NCBI GenBank assembly: GCA_905214825.1
Contig: CAJMNV010000045.1
Coordinates: 1-13,637 of the forward strand
Direction: 5' to 3'
DNA length: 13,637 bases
Source: an uncultured bacterium
GTDB lineage: Bacteria; Bacillota; Clostridia; Lachnospirales; Anaerotignaceae
Shown here: one piece after another, positions 1 to 6,645 of the stretch
Numbering within the stretch: the stretch's first letter is position 1
Layout of the letters: the number at the start of each line of letters is the position of its first letter
Notes under the pieces: generated by a model
The model's input: only the letters and a program-made list of their open reading frames with translations
The model's database searches: none
What the model was told of the DNA's origin: nothing
Translations under genes and position numbers: made by a program

Positions 1-59
1 TGACGAAGCATACTTGGAGTAATTGTTCCCTTAATTCCTGCCTTAGCAGCATAACATGT
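1..59 (-). pseudogene. Tyrosine recombinase (phage-type integrase) fragment, cut by the window edge
   Basis: On the minus strand, 19 codons read TCYAAKAGIKGTITPSMLR and run off the left edge. This resembles the segment of XerC/D-type integrases that leads into the catalytic box usually written TPHxLRHTF: KAGI, ITP and MLR fall in the expected order, and the final R would be the second catalytic arginine. The family's usual histidine three residues before that arginine is a serine here. Two consecutive in-frame stops (60-65) lie directly upstream and there is no start codon, so the visible part is either a decayed or an interrupted gene. The adjacent element may have cut it, but the missing N-terminal half is not found at the other end of that element. 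The match is short, and another minus frame is also open here, so confidence is modest. Confidence 0.4.
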
Positions 60-118
60 TTACTAAGTAATACTTTTTTATTATTCACTTGTTATATAGG
101 TTTTCAAGGTTCGCTAAT

Positions 119-130
119 ATTGTGACATAA
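119..130. other. Candidate left attachment-site core
   Basis: ATTGTGACATAA lies between the integrase scrap and the recombinase terminator. It matches ATTGTAACATAA at 6634-6645 at 11 of 12 bases in the same orientation. It contains a GA dinucleotide, the crossover known for TnpX/TndX-type recombinases, but the right copy has AA at that place. In DNA this AT-rich a chance match is possible. Confidence 0.3.
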
Positions 131-154
131 TTTACAAAAGGTTGATAAAACAAT

Positions 155-192
155 AAAAAATCAGCTGATAATATACTTTAACTATCAGCTGA
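155..192 (-). terminator. Intrinsic terminator of the mobilization/recombinase operon
   Basis: A perfect 10-bp stem, TATCAGCTGA with TCAGCTGATA (183-192 and 161-170), has a 12-nt loop and is followed on the minus strand by a run of six T (160-155). It starts 35 bases past the recombinase stop codon, so it closes the minus-strand operon. Confidence 0.85.
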
Positions 193-227
193 TGTCTAAT
201 TTTTATGTATCTACTATTTCTACATGC

Positions 228-1820
228 CTATATTCCTATATATCCCACAAACTTATAGTGTATTTCTACTTTTTGTGTCTTGTTTCCATCCTGATCTACC
301 ATTTTTTCATGTACGACAATCTTTTCTATCAGCTCGTTTAAGATATAAGCATTGAGTTCTTGTATATCTGTATATTTCTTGATCAAAGGTACGAACTTCT
401 CAGCATTGCTGAATGTTTCTTCGTTTTTTTCAAGTTCTGTTTTCAGATTTTCTTGCCTATGACGAAGCTCTTTTTCCTCTGTATCAAATCCATGATACAT
501 CTCTTGGTATCGGTCTTCGTTGATTTTTCCTAGCACTAAGTCCTCATACAGCCGTTTCAGTATTGCAGAAATATCAGTCAGCCTTTTGTCTATGGTTTTC
601 AGTTCTTTTTGCATTTTCTTCGTATCTTGCGTTCTTTGATCTGTTTTTAGGCTGAGCAACATTTCAAGGTACTGTTTTTCTGCTCGTTTGACAATGCCTG
701 CGTTCCTGCGTATATCCTCCAACACAATCTGATTGAGTGCCTTCCAGCTGATGTAGTGAGCAGTACAGCGTTCTTTTCCATAGTTTTTATACACCCAGCA
801 GGAGAAGCCTGTATAGGCACCTCGTCTGGCATCGTAGCTGACATTGAGAGCGGAACCGCAGTCTGCACACTTCACAAGCCCTGCAAAGGGCTGTACCTCA
901 CCTTTGGTATTTTCTCTCCTCTTTGCCTTCATCATCTGATGCACGGTATCCCATAGCTCTTGTGAAACGAGGGCAGGGTGGGTGTTTTTACATACAATCC
1001 ATTCTTCCGGTGGTGTTTCGACTCTGCGTTTATCAAAGAACCCTTTTGTTTTCGTTCTGCCAAATACTGTTTGTCCTAGATAAACTGGATTATTTAGAAT
1101 TGCTCGTATAGAGGTTGCATGCCAGTCGAAATCTTTTCTCCAATAATCGCTTTTGTAGTAATCTGGATTGTTTTGATTGAAGTATGCTTGGGGATTTAAT
1201 ATCTTTCTTTCTCGTAAAATCTTTGTCATTCTCACATAACCAATACCATCTGCAAACAGTTTGAATATGGTGTCCACCACTTCTGCAGCTGGTGCATCAA
1301 TGATAAGCTTGTGTCTATCGTTTGGATCTTTTTGATAGCCGAATGGGGCACGGCTGCCGATAAACATGCCACTCTTTGCTCTGTGTGCGGCTTTTGTTTT
1401 GGCTGAGGCTTGTTTGGCATAGAAGGAATTTACGACATTCGTGAAGGGGAATACAAGGTTATCGGTTCCGTTTTGTGAGTCAATATTTTCTGCTATGGAT
1501 ATGAAGCGGATTCCTTTTTCCTCAAAGTAATGCTCAATATACAATCCCATTTGTGCGTATTCTCTGCCAAATCTGGATAGGTCTTTGACAATTACTGTAT
1601 TGATTTTACCACCTTCAATGTCTTCCATCATTTGTTTAAACTGTGGTCTTTCGAAGTTTGTACCACTCCAGCCATCATCACAATAGTAGCCGGCAATCGG
1701 AATATGTTTTTCAGAACAATACTGTGTCAGCAAAGTTTTTTGTGTTTGTATGCTGTTGGATTCTCCAGCATTGCCATCATCTTGACTGAGCCTACAGTAA
1801 ACAGCAGCTGAGATACTCAT
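228..1820 (-). CDS. Large serine recombinase, TnpX-like
   Basis: Site-specific DNA recombinase expected to excise and integrate the element through a 5'-phosphoserine intermediate. The 530-residue length fits the large serine family. The N-terminal resolvase domain (about 4-150) shows YCRLS with the nucleophile Ser12 and Arg10, then a GWSGTNFERP stretch (50-59) and KDLSRFGRE (79-87) with the conserved arginines. The recombinase domain follows (about 155-295). A zinc-ribbon region carries Cys318, Cys321, Cys341 and Cys352. A charged coiled-coil-like region spans about 375-475. The ATG start is preceded by AAAGGATG. The gene is last in the minus-strand operon, 33 nt after the TnpW-like gene. 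Family assignment is secure; the name TnpX-like rests on motif resemblance and gene context. Confidence 0.95.
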   Translation of the reverse strand: MSISAAVYCRLSQDDGNAGESNSIQTQKTLLTQYCSEKHIPIAGYYCDDGWSGTNFERPQFKQMMEDIEGGKINTVIVKDLSRFGREYAQMGLYIEHYFEEKGIRFISIAENIDSQNGTDNLVFPFTNVVNSFYAKQASAKTKAAHRAKSGMFIGSRAPFGYQKDPNDRHKLIIDAPAAEVVDTIFKLFADGIGYVRMTKILRERKILNPQAYFNQNNPDYYKSDYWRKDFDWHATSIRAILNNPVYLGQTVFGRTKTKGFFDKRRVETPPEEWIVCKNTHPALVSQELWDTVHQMMKAKRRENTKGEVQPFAGLVKCADCGSALNVSYDARRGAYTGFSCWVYKNYGKERCTAHYISWKALNQIVLEDIRRNAGIVKRAEKQYLEMLLSLKTDQRTQDTKKMQKELKTIDKRLTDISAILKRLYEDLVLGKINEDRYQEMYHGFDTEEKELRHRQENLKTELEKNEETFSNAEKFVPLIKKYTDIQELNAYILNELIEKIVVHEKMVDQDGNKTQKVEIHYKFVGYIGI

Positions 1821-1853
1821 AAAATCACATCCTTTCAGCCAAATATCATATCG

Positions 1854-2051
1854 TTAAGTTGCTGTTTTATCTATATCCACATCCACTGAATTTTCATTTG
1901 CAACATCATCAAATGTAACAGAAGAAAAATTATTTTTAATCATTTCGCCAACTTTGTAGAAGATATCTTGGTCACCTTTGAAGCGACTGATGACTTCGTA
2001 ACGGACACCTCTAATCTTTTTTGCACTCTGACGAAGTAATAATTTTTGCAT
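1854..2051 (-). CDS. Small TnpW-like transposon protein
   Basis: A 65-residue protein with a strong ribosome binding site (AGGAGGTG, 6 nt before ATG). The N-terminal third is basic (RQSAKKIRGVRY), the C-terminal 20 residues acidic. The central pattern, a GVRYEVISRF strand followed by a predicted helix ending KVGEMIKNNF, resembles small TnpW proteins encoded next to serine recombinases in Tn4451-like elements (Y-x-V, an F, then K-x-x-x-x-I). No biochemical role is established that I can cite. Its place, 33 nt upstream of the recombinase in the same operon, and its size make a recombination directionality or accessory role possible, but that is inference. The gene is very likely real; the family call is moderate. 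Confidence 0.7.
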   Translation of the reverse strand: MQKLLLRQSAKKIRGVRYEVISRFKGDQDIFYKVGEMIKNNFSSVTFDDVANENSVDVDIDKTAT

Positions 2052-2087
2052 AGAACACCTCCTGTTTTATATAGAGCAAGCAAACAG

Positions 2088-3380
2088 TTATCCGATTTTT
2101 ATACCCTGTGCTTCTTTCTTTTCTGCAATCTTTTTTTGTAACTTACGATCTATCACATCAATAGCAGCATCCTGATTTCGATAGTCTTCTTCAATCATTT
2201 CACTGATTTCTTTCATTAAATGAGCAAACTCATTTTTTATGTTGTATTTTATGATTGTATCATCAGGCATCCGACTGATTTCTAAGGCTGTTTTCAACAC
2301 CATATTTTTGATGTTTCGGAACTCTGGTTCCTCAGCAAAAGCATGTCTGGCATAGCCTTTGCCATCATAGAAAGATAAAACCTTATCTTTTAAGCTCAAC
2401 CATGCTTGATACAGAGCATCGATTTTTGTATCCTTGCTGATTTCTGAAATGATTTCATCTACCAGCAACTTGTTTTCTTTGGAGAGACGACCGTAGACTT
2501 TTTTGTGTTTTGCTGTTTTCAGGCTATTTGCAAGAGCAAAGAAAAGAGCCTGCACATATGTATTTTCTTTGTTTTTCATAGCTAAGGATTGCGCCAATAA
2601 TTGTTTACAATCTTCACGAATACATTTTCTTAATTCATCTTTTTGCTTGTAGATATGATAAAATTCATCATGAAAAATCTCATGTGCAAAGGCACTTCGT
2701 ATGTTTTCAATTCCTTTTTTCGTCAGAAACCCTTCCTTTGCATCTTTGGAATAGCACATCACATGAATATGTGGATGGTGACCTTCATTATGGAATGCCC
2801 CATACCAAACGAGGTTTTCTGGCTTAATTCGCATTTTTTTTGCCATAACCAAAGACTTTTGTATCACCAGATTTCTCCATGTTGCTGCATTGTTGTAGCC
2901 CAAACGCTCTGCATCTTCTCGTTTCAGTGAGATTACAAAGTTCCAAATCCGTCCTGTATATGCACTGGCTTCTTTTTGTACCTTTCGTAAATCAATCTTT
3001 TCATCAGAGCTGTTCCATAGGGCATGACCTTGCTCTGTAAACTCTGCACGAGGACGCTTGGCAAGGTAACCTACATAATTTTTGATATCATTTCCATGAT
3101 AAATATTGACTTCTGCAATTTTATGAATCAAATTTTCTGCTGTGTTACTGTTTGGATGCTCCTCATAAGCCTGATACTCCAGTGTGCATTCTTCTTTGAG
3201 ATGCGGCGATTTTTTTAATTCTTTGGCAATCCAATCACTTTGCAGTTCTGATACTTCATTGTAAATCTGAGGAGCATATCTTTCGGAGTTTGGTCTTGTA
3301 GCAATGTATTTCATATAATTTTTCACCTGTGTGGTAGAAACATTTTTCATATACCTTGCAGTAAAAATGATTTTTGGCAC
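2088..3380 (-). CDS. MobP-type (MobP3-like) conjugative relaxase
   Basis: Would nick the element at oriT and stay bound to the 5' end of the strand transferred through a helper conjugation system. The 430-residue protein has two related N-terminal segments (KYIATRP at 24-30 and GYLAKRP at 104-110), a core strand IWNFVISLKRED (145-156), and the metal-binding histidine motif HHPHIHVM (201-208) of HUH relaxases. The C-terminal half is rich in K and E and probably helical. The start is GTG at 3380, chosen because AGAGGTGA lies just upstream and the protein opens with the typical MPKIIFTARY. The stop is 36 nt before the TnpW-like gene and the start 43 nt after the accessory gene, so these are one operon. 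Relaxase identity is firm; the subfamily name is from recognition of the motif style. Confidence 0.92.
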   Translation of the reverse strand: MPKIIFTARYMKNVSTTQVKNYMKYIATRPNSERYAPQIYNEVSELQSDWIAKELKKSPHLKEECTLEYQAYEEHPNSNTAENLIHKIAEVNIYHGNDIKNYVGYLAKRPRAEFTEQGHALWNSSDEKIDLRKVQKEASAYTGRIWNFVISLKREDAERLGYNNAATWRNLVIQKSLVMAKKMRIKPENLVWYGAFHNEGHHPHIHVMCYSKDAKEGFLTKKGIENIRSAFAHEIFHDEFYHIYKQKDELRKCIREDCKQLLAQSLAMKNKENTYVQALFFALANSLKTAKHKKVYGRLSKENKLLVDEIISEISKDTKIDALYQAWLSLKDKVLSFYDGKGYARHAFAEEPEFRNIKNMVLKTALEISRMPDDTIIKYNIKNEFAHLMKEISEMIEEDYRNQDAAIDVIDRKLQKKIAEKKEAQGIKIG

Positions 3381-3423
3381 TTCAAAATCACCTCTTTTTT
3401 GATTGCGTTTTGTCTGTCATTTT

Positions 3424-3828
3424 CTATTTATCTTTTTGTATCAAGTCTTCCAAAGATAAAACACCATTCATGCTTTTGACTTCTCTTTCACATATGCTTT
3501 GAAGATGTGTCGCTGTTTCATCATCCACCTGATAGTACGCAGCAAATATTCTTTGCAGTTTTGCCATTTCCACAGCCACTCGAAAGGTCTGATTGGATAG
3601 CCTTCGCTCAGAAGATTTCAAGGAAGACTCTACTGATTTTTGGATTTCCTCTCCAAGCACTGTTTTATTCCGATCCACAGAAAGATATCCAGCGTAGTAT
3701 TGTATGGCTTTTTCGATGAATTCATTTCGACTCCGACAGTCGTCAAGCAACATACCAGCAGCACAAAGTTTCGCTGTTTCGTCAGAAAGTCGTATGGTAA
3801 ATGTGAGTTTATTGTTTTCTTTCTTCAA
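3424..3828 (-). CDS. Relaxosome accessory protein, ribbon-helix-helix-like (MobC-type)
   Basis: A 134-residue protein whose first 45 residues (strand LTFTIRLSDE, then a helix, RSRNEFIEKAIQYY) look like a ribbon-helix-helix DNA-binding fold, as in MobC and other oriT-binding partners of relaxases. The rest is helical (about 75-105 and 110-134). The probable start is TTG at 3828, 10 nt after AAAGGA; no ATG fits the conserved N-terminus. It lies directly upstream of the relaxase and directly downstream of the inverted-repeat cluster proposed as oriT, the usual arrangement. Its role would be to bind oriT and position the relaxase. The function is inferred from fold pattern and context, without a recognised family name. 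Confidence 0.8.
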   Translation of the reverse strand: MKKENNKLTFTIRLSDETAKLCAAGMLLDDCRSRNEFIEKAIQYYAGYLSVDRNKTVLGEEIQKSVESSLKSSERRLSNQTFRVAVEMAKLQRIFAAYYQVDDETATHLQSICEREVKSMNGVLSLEDLIQKDK

Positions 3829-3911
3829 ATTGCGTCATTCCTTTCAAAAGTGATATAGCGTCGGTATAGACGTCAGGCAGAAACCCTTTGTTTTCTAAGA
3901 ATTTTCGGATT

Positions 3912-4033
3912 TTCTCAAAAGCAAAACGTCTGTATAGATGTCTATGCTTTGAGAATGACACCAGCTTTTGGGGTTGAAAAATCTCCGCACTGCGGGGATT
4001 TGAGGGAAACGGGGCGGAAAGCGACACCGCCCC
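3912..4033. other. Candidate origin of transfer (oriT): three inverted repeats
   Basis: Immediately upstream of the accessory and relaxase genes are three hairpins. The first is TTCTCAAAAGCA (3912-3923) with TGCTTTGAGAA (3945-3955), 11 pairs with one bulged A. The second is ATCTCCGC ACT GCGGGGAT (3981-3999), an 8-pair stem with one G-U. The third is GGGGCGG (4011-4017) with CCGCCCC (4027-4033). The stretch is more GC-rich than its surroundings. Location and repeat structure are typical of relaxase recognition sites; the nick position cannot be read from the sequence. An open frame crosses the region (3809-4045, minus) but has no start with a binding site. Confidence 0.5.
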
Positions 4034-4086
4034 TTTAACCTGCAATCTTTTTTGTGGGCAGGAACTCCTTCATGATGCGTATGATA

Positions 4087-4238
4087 TCACTCGAAAATCT
4101 GGTTATACAAAGAGCAAAACAGTACCTGCCAATATTCCTCGTAACTCGCCCCAACACTGCCTTTTATCATCATTGTCGATGCAATCCCCAACACAAGGGC
4201 ACACACGGCGACAAGAAGGGGAGGGTGATGAGTTTCAC
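4087..4238 (-). pseudogene. Possible frameshifted small membrane-protein gene
   Basis: From a GTG at 4238 the minus strand reads VKLITLPF, then breaks. One frame over it continues VAVCALVLGIASTMMIKG, then SVGASYEEYWQ, and ends FE at 4087. The total length of 152 nt is one short of a multiple of three. A single missing T in the TTCTT run would restore a 50-residue protein with one membrane segment. There is no clear ribosome binding site. No family is recognised. It may be a decayed element gene or coincidence in a region of short repeats. Confidence 0.3.
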
Positions 4239-4470
4239 AGGGGCAGTAGGGGCAGTTGTGATACGGTACCTAGAAAAACCGTCACTACTGTCACTGCTGC
4301 CTGCATTTTGCCACAATAGAAATCACACTTTTCCTTGATTTCAAAGGCTTTGTGAGCCATTCATATTTTCTTAGTGATATTGTGACAGGGTCAGTAGCAC
4401 AAATTTTCTGTTTTCAACCGTCACTGTCAGGGTCAGTTTTGAGAAAAATTTTCATTTACTGCCCCTGTGA
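4235..4470. repeat. Cluster of short AGGGKCAGT / GTCACTG repeats, candidate origin region
   Basis: The stretch between the mobilization genes and the ATPase gene (4046-4432) has no convincing intact gene but carries repeated short motifs: CAGGGGCAGT (4238-4247), AGGGGCAGTT (4248-4257), CAGGGTCAGT (4386-4395 and 4428-4437), and CCGTCACT twice (4279 and 4418). TCACAGGGGCAGT (4235-4247) recurs inverted at 4458-4470 inside the 3' end of the ATPase gene. Repeats of this kind beside a RepA-like helicase gene could be replication-protein binding sites. They could also be remains of a lost coding region, since one minus frame reads SSDSSDG-like residues. Confidence 0.4.
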
Positions 4471-5443
4471 TTTTTGATATTTCCAAGATTCTCTTTCCAT
4501 CACTTCTTCTGGTGTGAAATAGATATCCCATCTGAAACAGTGCAGCAGAATTTTTCTTCAATCTTTTCAAAAGACTGAGATGGGAAACTGCTTTGCCGGA
4601 AGCAGTACATAAGGTTTCAGCCAGTGTACTTGGTTCTCCTGAAAGAAAATCATATTGCTGCATACATTGATCGACAATCGCAACAATCTCATCAACCTCA
4701 GAATTTCTGTTTTCTAAAGAGTCATCTACTTTGATCCAGATACTATTTGCATCTCGTTCTAATTTTAATTCTCGTCTTTCCACATCTCTGCCCAGAATGG
4801 ATAACTTTACTTCTCCACTGCCTCTTTTGTCTTCTGTCATGACAAGACAAGTATCAGCAGCACCTTGTATGCCTGTTGTTCCTGAAATCATGTGAAAGGC
4901 ATCTTTGCTTTCCTGTTTTCTCAGGTGATGTATCAAAAGAATGGTCAGCTGATATTCGTCAGCAATCTTTTTCAAGGACTGAATCTCTTTGTAATCCGTT
5001 CCGTAGCTATATTCAAGGTTTTGCTTTCTCACACATTGTAATGTATCAATCACGAGCAGTACGGTATCTTCATTTTCTAATAGAAAGTTTCTGATCTGTT
5101 CTTCCAAGCCATTTCCCAGACTGTTAGATTCCCAACAAAAAAACAGATTCGCAGGAGCGTCATCTGTTATGGTGAGAATTCTGTTTTGAAGTCGTTCCGG
5201 ATTGTCTTCCAAACAGAAATATAAAACTGTTCCCTGTGCTGTTTCGTAATCCCAAACAGGTTTTCCTTTTGCAATGCAAAGGCAGAGCCATAATGCAAAA
5301 AATGACTTTCCTGTTTTGGGAGCACCGGCAAGGACTGTAAGACCTTGTGTCAGAAAGTCTTTGACCACAAATTTGATTGGTTTGTAGTCCATATCCATAA
5401 GGTCTTCACCGTTGATTACCCGAAGTGGTTTTGTCATGCCCAC
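4433..5443 (-). CDS. RepA-like AAA-family ATPase (replicative helicase type)
   Basis: A 336-residue RecA-fold ATPase of the AAA_25/RepA group, similar to the hexameric RepA helicase of small mobilizable plasmids. Walker A is GAPKTGKSF (40-48), Walker B is VLLVIDTL (130-137) with Asp133 at about its end, and a TILLIHHLRK strand (about 171-180) precedes an ISGTTGIQGAADT motif. The last 80 residues look like a winged-helix tail (LSLLKRLKK). The start is taken as GTG at 5443, 6 nt after AGGAGG; ATG at 5437 is the alternative. The frame runs open back to 5539, but that part lacks family resemblance. It probably supports replication or strand processing of the excised element. No dedicated initiator or primase gene accompanies it. 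Confidence 0.88.
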   Translation of the reverse strand: MGMTKPLRVINGEDLMDMDYKPIKFVVKDFLTQGLTVLAGAPKTGKSFFALWLCLCIAKGKPVWDYETAQGTVLYFCLEDNPERLQNRILTITDDAPANLFFCWESNSLGNGLEEQIRNFLLENEDTVLLVIDTLQCVRKQNLEYSYGTDYKEIQSLKKIADEYQLTILLIHHLRKQESKDAFHMISGTTGIQGAADTCLVMTEDKRGSGEVKLSILGRDVERRELKLERDANSIWIKVDDSLENRNSEVDEIVAIVDQCMQQYDFLSGEPSTLAETLCTASGKAVSHLSLLKRLKKNSAALFQMGYLFHTRRSDGKRILEISKITGAVNENFSQN

Positions 5444-5492
5444 ATAACACCTCCTTTTGTATGAAATTGTGATTGGAATTCGATATGTGCAT
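5406..5492 (-). CDS. Possible leader peptide overlapping the ATPase start
   Basis: A 28-codon frame starts at ATG 5492, 10 nt after GGGAGG, covers the ATPase gene's own AGGAGG and start, and stops 35 nt inside that gene in another frame. Ribosomes on this frame would pass over the ATPase start region, so it could couple or limit its translation. The peptide (MHISNSNHNF and onward) matches nothing I know. It could be an accident of two nearby Shine-Dalgarno-like sequences. Confidence 0.25.
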   Translation of the reverse strand: MHISNSNHNFIQKEVLCGHDKTTSGNQR

Positions 5493-5532
5493 TTGATAAC
5501 CACCTCCCATTTTATAGTTATTTGAACCATGA

Positions 5533-5566
5533 TAGACATATTATAAATATTATTTTAATATGTCTA
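5533..5566. promoter_or_regulatory. Inverted-repeat operator candidate in the divergent promoter region
   Basis: TAGACATATTA (5533-5543) and TAATATGTCTA (5556-5566) form a perfect 11-bp inverted repeat with a 12-bp spacer, just downstream of the ATPase promoter. A third half-site, ATATGTCTA, lies at 5626-5634 just downstream of the opposing promoter. This placement suits a repressor that controls both genes; the protein that binds is unknown. Confidence 0.55.
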
Positions 5567-5573
5567 CAAAATA

Positions 5574-5602
5574 AATCTAACACGCTCTTGCATTTCTGTC
5601 AA
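5574..5602 (-). promoter_or_regulatory. Promoter of the RepA-like ATPase gene
   Basis: On the minus strand a perfect TTGACA (5602-5597), a 17-bp spacer and TAGATT (5579-5574, 4 of 6 consensus bases). The transcript would begin near 5567, at the edge of the inverted repeat. Confidence 0.65.
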
Positions 5603-5615
5603 GTCATATTATAAT
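5588..5615 (+). promoter_or_regulatory. Promoter of the DUF6076-like gene
   Basis: TTGCAT (5588-5593), a 16-bp spacer and a perfect TATAAT (5610-5615). It overlaps the opposing ATPase promoter, so the two could interfere with each other. The start point would be near 5622, next to the third ATATGTCTA site. Confidence 0.65.
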
Positions 5616-5658
5616 AAAAACAATGATATGTCTAATTTTTTTTGAAAGGAAAATGATT

Positions 5659-6615
5659 ATGAAAGATGATTTACAATATAAAGTCTATCTTTTAGATGGA
5701 CAGGAAAAGTTTGTCGCTGAAATAAGTGAATGTGAATGGAAAAAAGAATATCAATTCCCTGATAGTCTGATTGATTTTCTGTATGTGGATTTTACTTCTT
5801 TGTTTGGGGAATTTAACGATTTGGGGAAAGATATCGAAAAGTTGTATCAAGAAAAAGATATCCAATACACTCAAAGTGTGTTAGATTTCCTACACCATAT
5901 GGCAGAAGTACATCCATACTTTGAAATTACTTATCATGTATGGAAAAAGAGATTTCGTCAGGCTGAAAAACAAGGCTTCAAAAATTTAACAGACTTACTA
6001 CCAAGAAAACAGCTGACGCACATCCCGTCTGAAGCGATTGAAATGCAACGCCAGATCAGAGAGATTTTTGACCACTGCTTAGACAGGGATTTATCCAAAG
6101 GAACTGTGAACGAAAGATTGACAACGTATTTCAAAAAATATCAGGATGATTCCTTGAAGCTGTTTCGTTTTGCTCCATTAAAGATCAATTATGAAATCGT
6201 GGAAAACAAAGCATTTACAGACGTGCTTTATCCGGAAAATATTTATGATGTGATTGATTATATTTTACGAGAATGTATCAAGAGGGAACAGCCGGTGCGG
6301 AAGTGCAAACACTGCCAAAAATATTTTGCCATCAGAGGCAGAACAGATAAGGAATACTGCTCTCGAGCAATAGATGATATGGGGAGAACCTGTCAAGACT
6401 TAGGTGCATCTTATCTTTGGGAGAGTAAGAAAAAAGAGGATGAGGTATTCAAGGTTTACAGACGGGAATATAAAAGGCGTTTTGCTTGGATTAAGAGCAA
6501 AAAAATCAATCGAGAAGATTTTTATGCGTGGGCTGAAAAGGCAAGACAACAAAAAGAACTGTGTGACTGTGGAGAAATTACACTGGACACATTGAAAGAA
6601 TGGTTGAAAAAATAA
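5659..6615 (+). CDS. DUF6076-like protein with a CGNR-like cysteine motif
   Basis: A 318-residue soluble protein of unknown function, resembling the DUF6076 proteins seen on Clostridial mobile elements. The N-terminal two thirds are largely helical. A C-terminal metal-binding motif has Cys216 and Cys219 (CKHC), Cys234 (EYCSR) and Cys245 (GRTCQDLG), similar in layout to CGNR zinc fingers. A basic helix (YRREYKRRFAWIKSKK) follows and could touch nucleic acid. The start is ATG at 5659, 8 nt after AAAGGA; two ATG-like alternatives upstream (5653, 5623) sit too close to, or before, that site. It is the only plus-strand gene of the element and is transcribed divergently from the ATPase with shared operator-like repeats. 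It might regulate the element or be cargo; neither is shown. Confidence 0.85.
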   Translation: MKDDLQYKVYLLDGQEKFVAEISECEWKKEYQFPDSLIDFLYVDFTSLFGEFNDLGKDIEKLYQEKDIQYTQSVLDFLHHMAEVHPYFEITYHVWKKRFRQAEKQGFKNLTDLLPRKQLTHIPSEAIEMQRQIREIFDHCLDRDLSKGTVNERLTTYFKKYQDDSLKLFRFAPLKINYEIVENKAFTDVLYPENIYDVIDYILRECIKREQPVRKCKHCQKYFAIRGRTDKEYCSRAIDDMGRTCQDLGASYLWESKKKEDEVFKVYRREYKRRFAWIKSKKINREDFYAWAEKARQQKELCDCGEITLDTLKEWLKK

Positions 6616-6633
6616 AAAAGCTCAGGTACAAGA

Positions 6634-6645
6634 ATTGTAACATAA
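6634..6645. other. Candidate right attachment-site core
   Basis: ATTGTAACATAA lies in the 33 nt between the stop of the DUF6076-like gene and the tRNA-side terminator, the only interval where the right end of the element can fall if that gene belongs to it. It differs by one base from 119-130. Confidence 0.3.

Larger units (their letters stand above)
119..6645. mobile_element. Integrative and mobilizable element of serine-recombinase (Tn4451/TnpX-like) type
   Basis: About 6.5 kb containing a large serine recombinase, a TnpW-like protein, a MobP-type relaxase, a relaxosome accessory protein, a RepA-like ATPase and a DUF6076-like protein. No mating-pore, coupling-protein or primase gene is present, which fits an element mobilized in trans. 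The recombinase gene sits at one end with its 3' end facing outward. The exact ends are inferred. The right end should lie between the last element gene (stop at 6615) and the tRNA-side terminator (6644 on). The left end should lie between the recombinase terminator (155) and the integrase scrap (59). A near-identical 12-mer occurs once in each interval and is used here as the provisional boundary. Confidence 0.75.

Noticed and set aside
3809..4045. 78-codon minus frame overlapping the oriT candidate and the start of the RHH gene
   Set aside because: It begins at TTG without a binding site, overlaps the hairpins, and its first half is low-complexity. The last 35 codons look protein-like, but no start supports them.
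4238..4363. 42-codon minus frame starting MAHKAFEIKEK
   Set aside because: No ribosome binding site, ends in repeat-encoded LPLLPL, and competes with two other partial frames in the same repeats.
5444..5539. 96-nt N-terminal extension of the RepA-like ATPase
   Set aside because: The start lies within the inverted repeat near the predicted transcript start, lacks a binding site, and adds no family residues.
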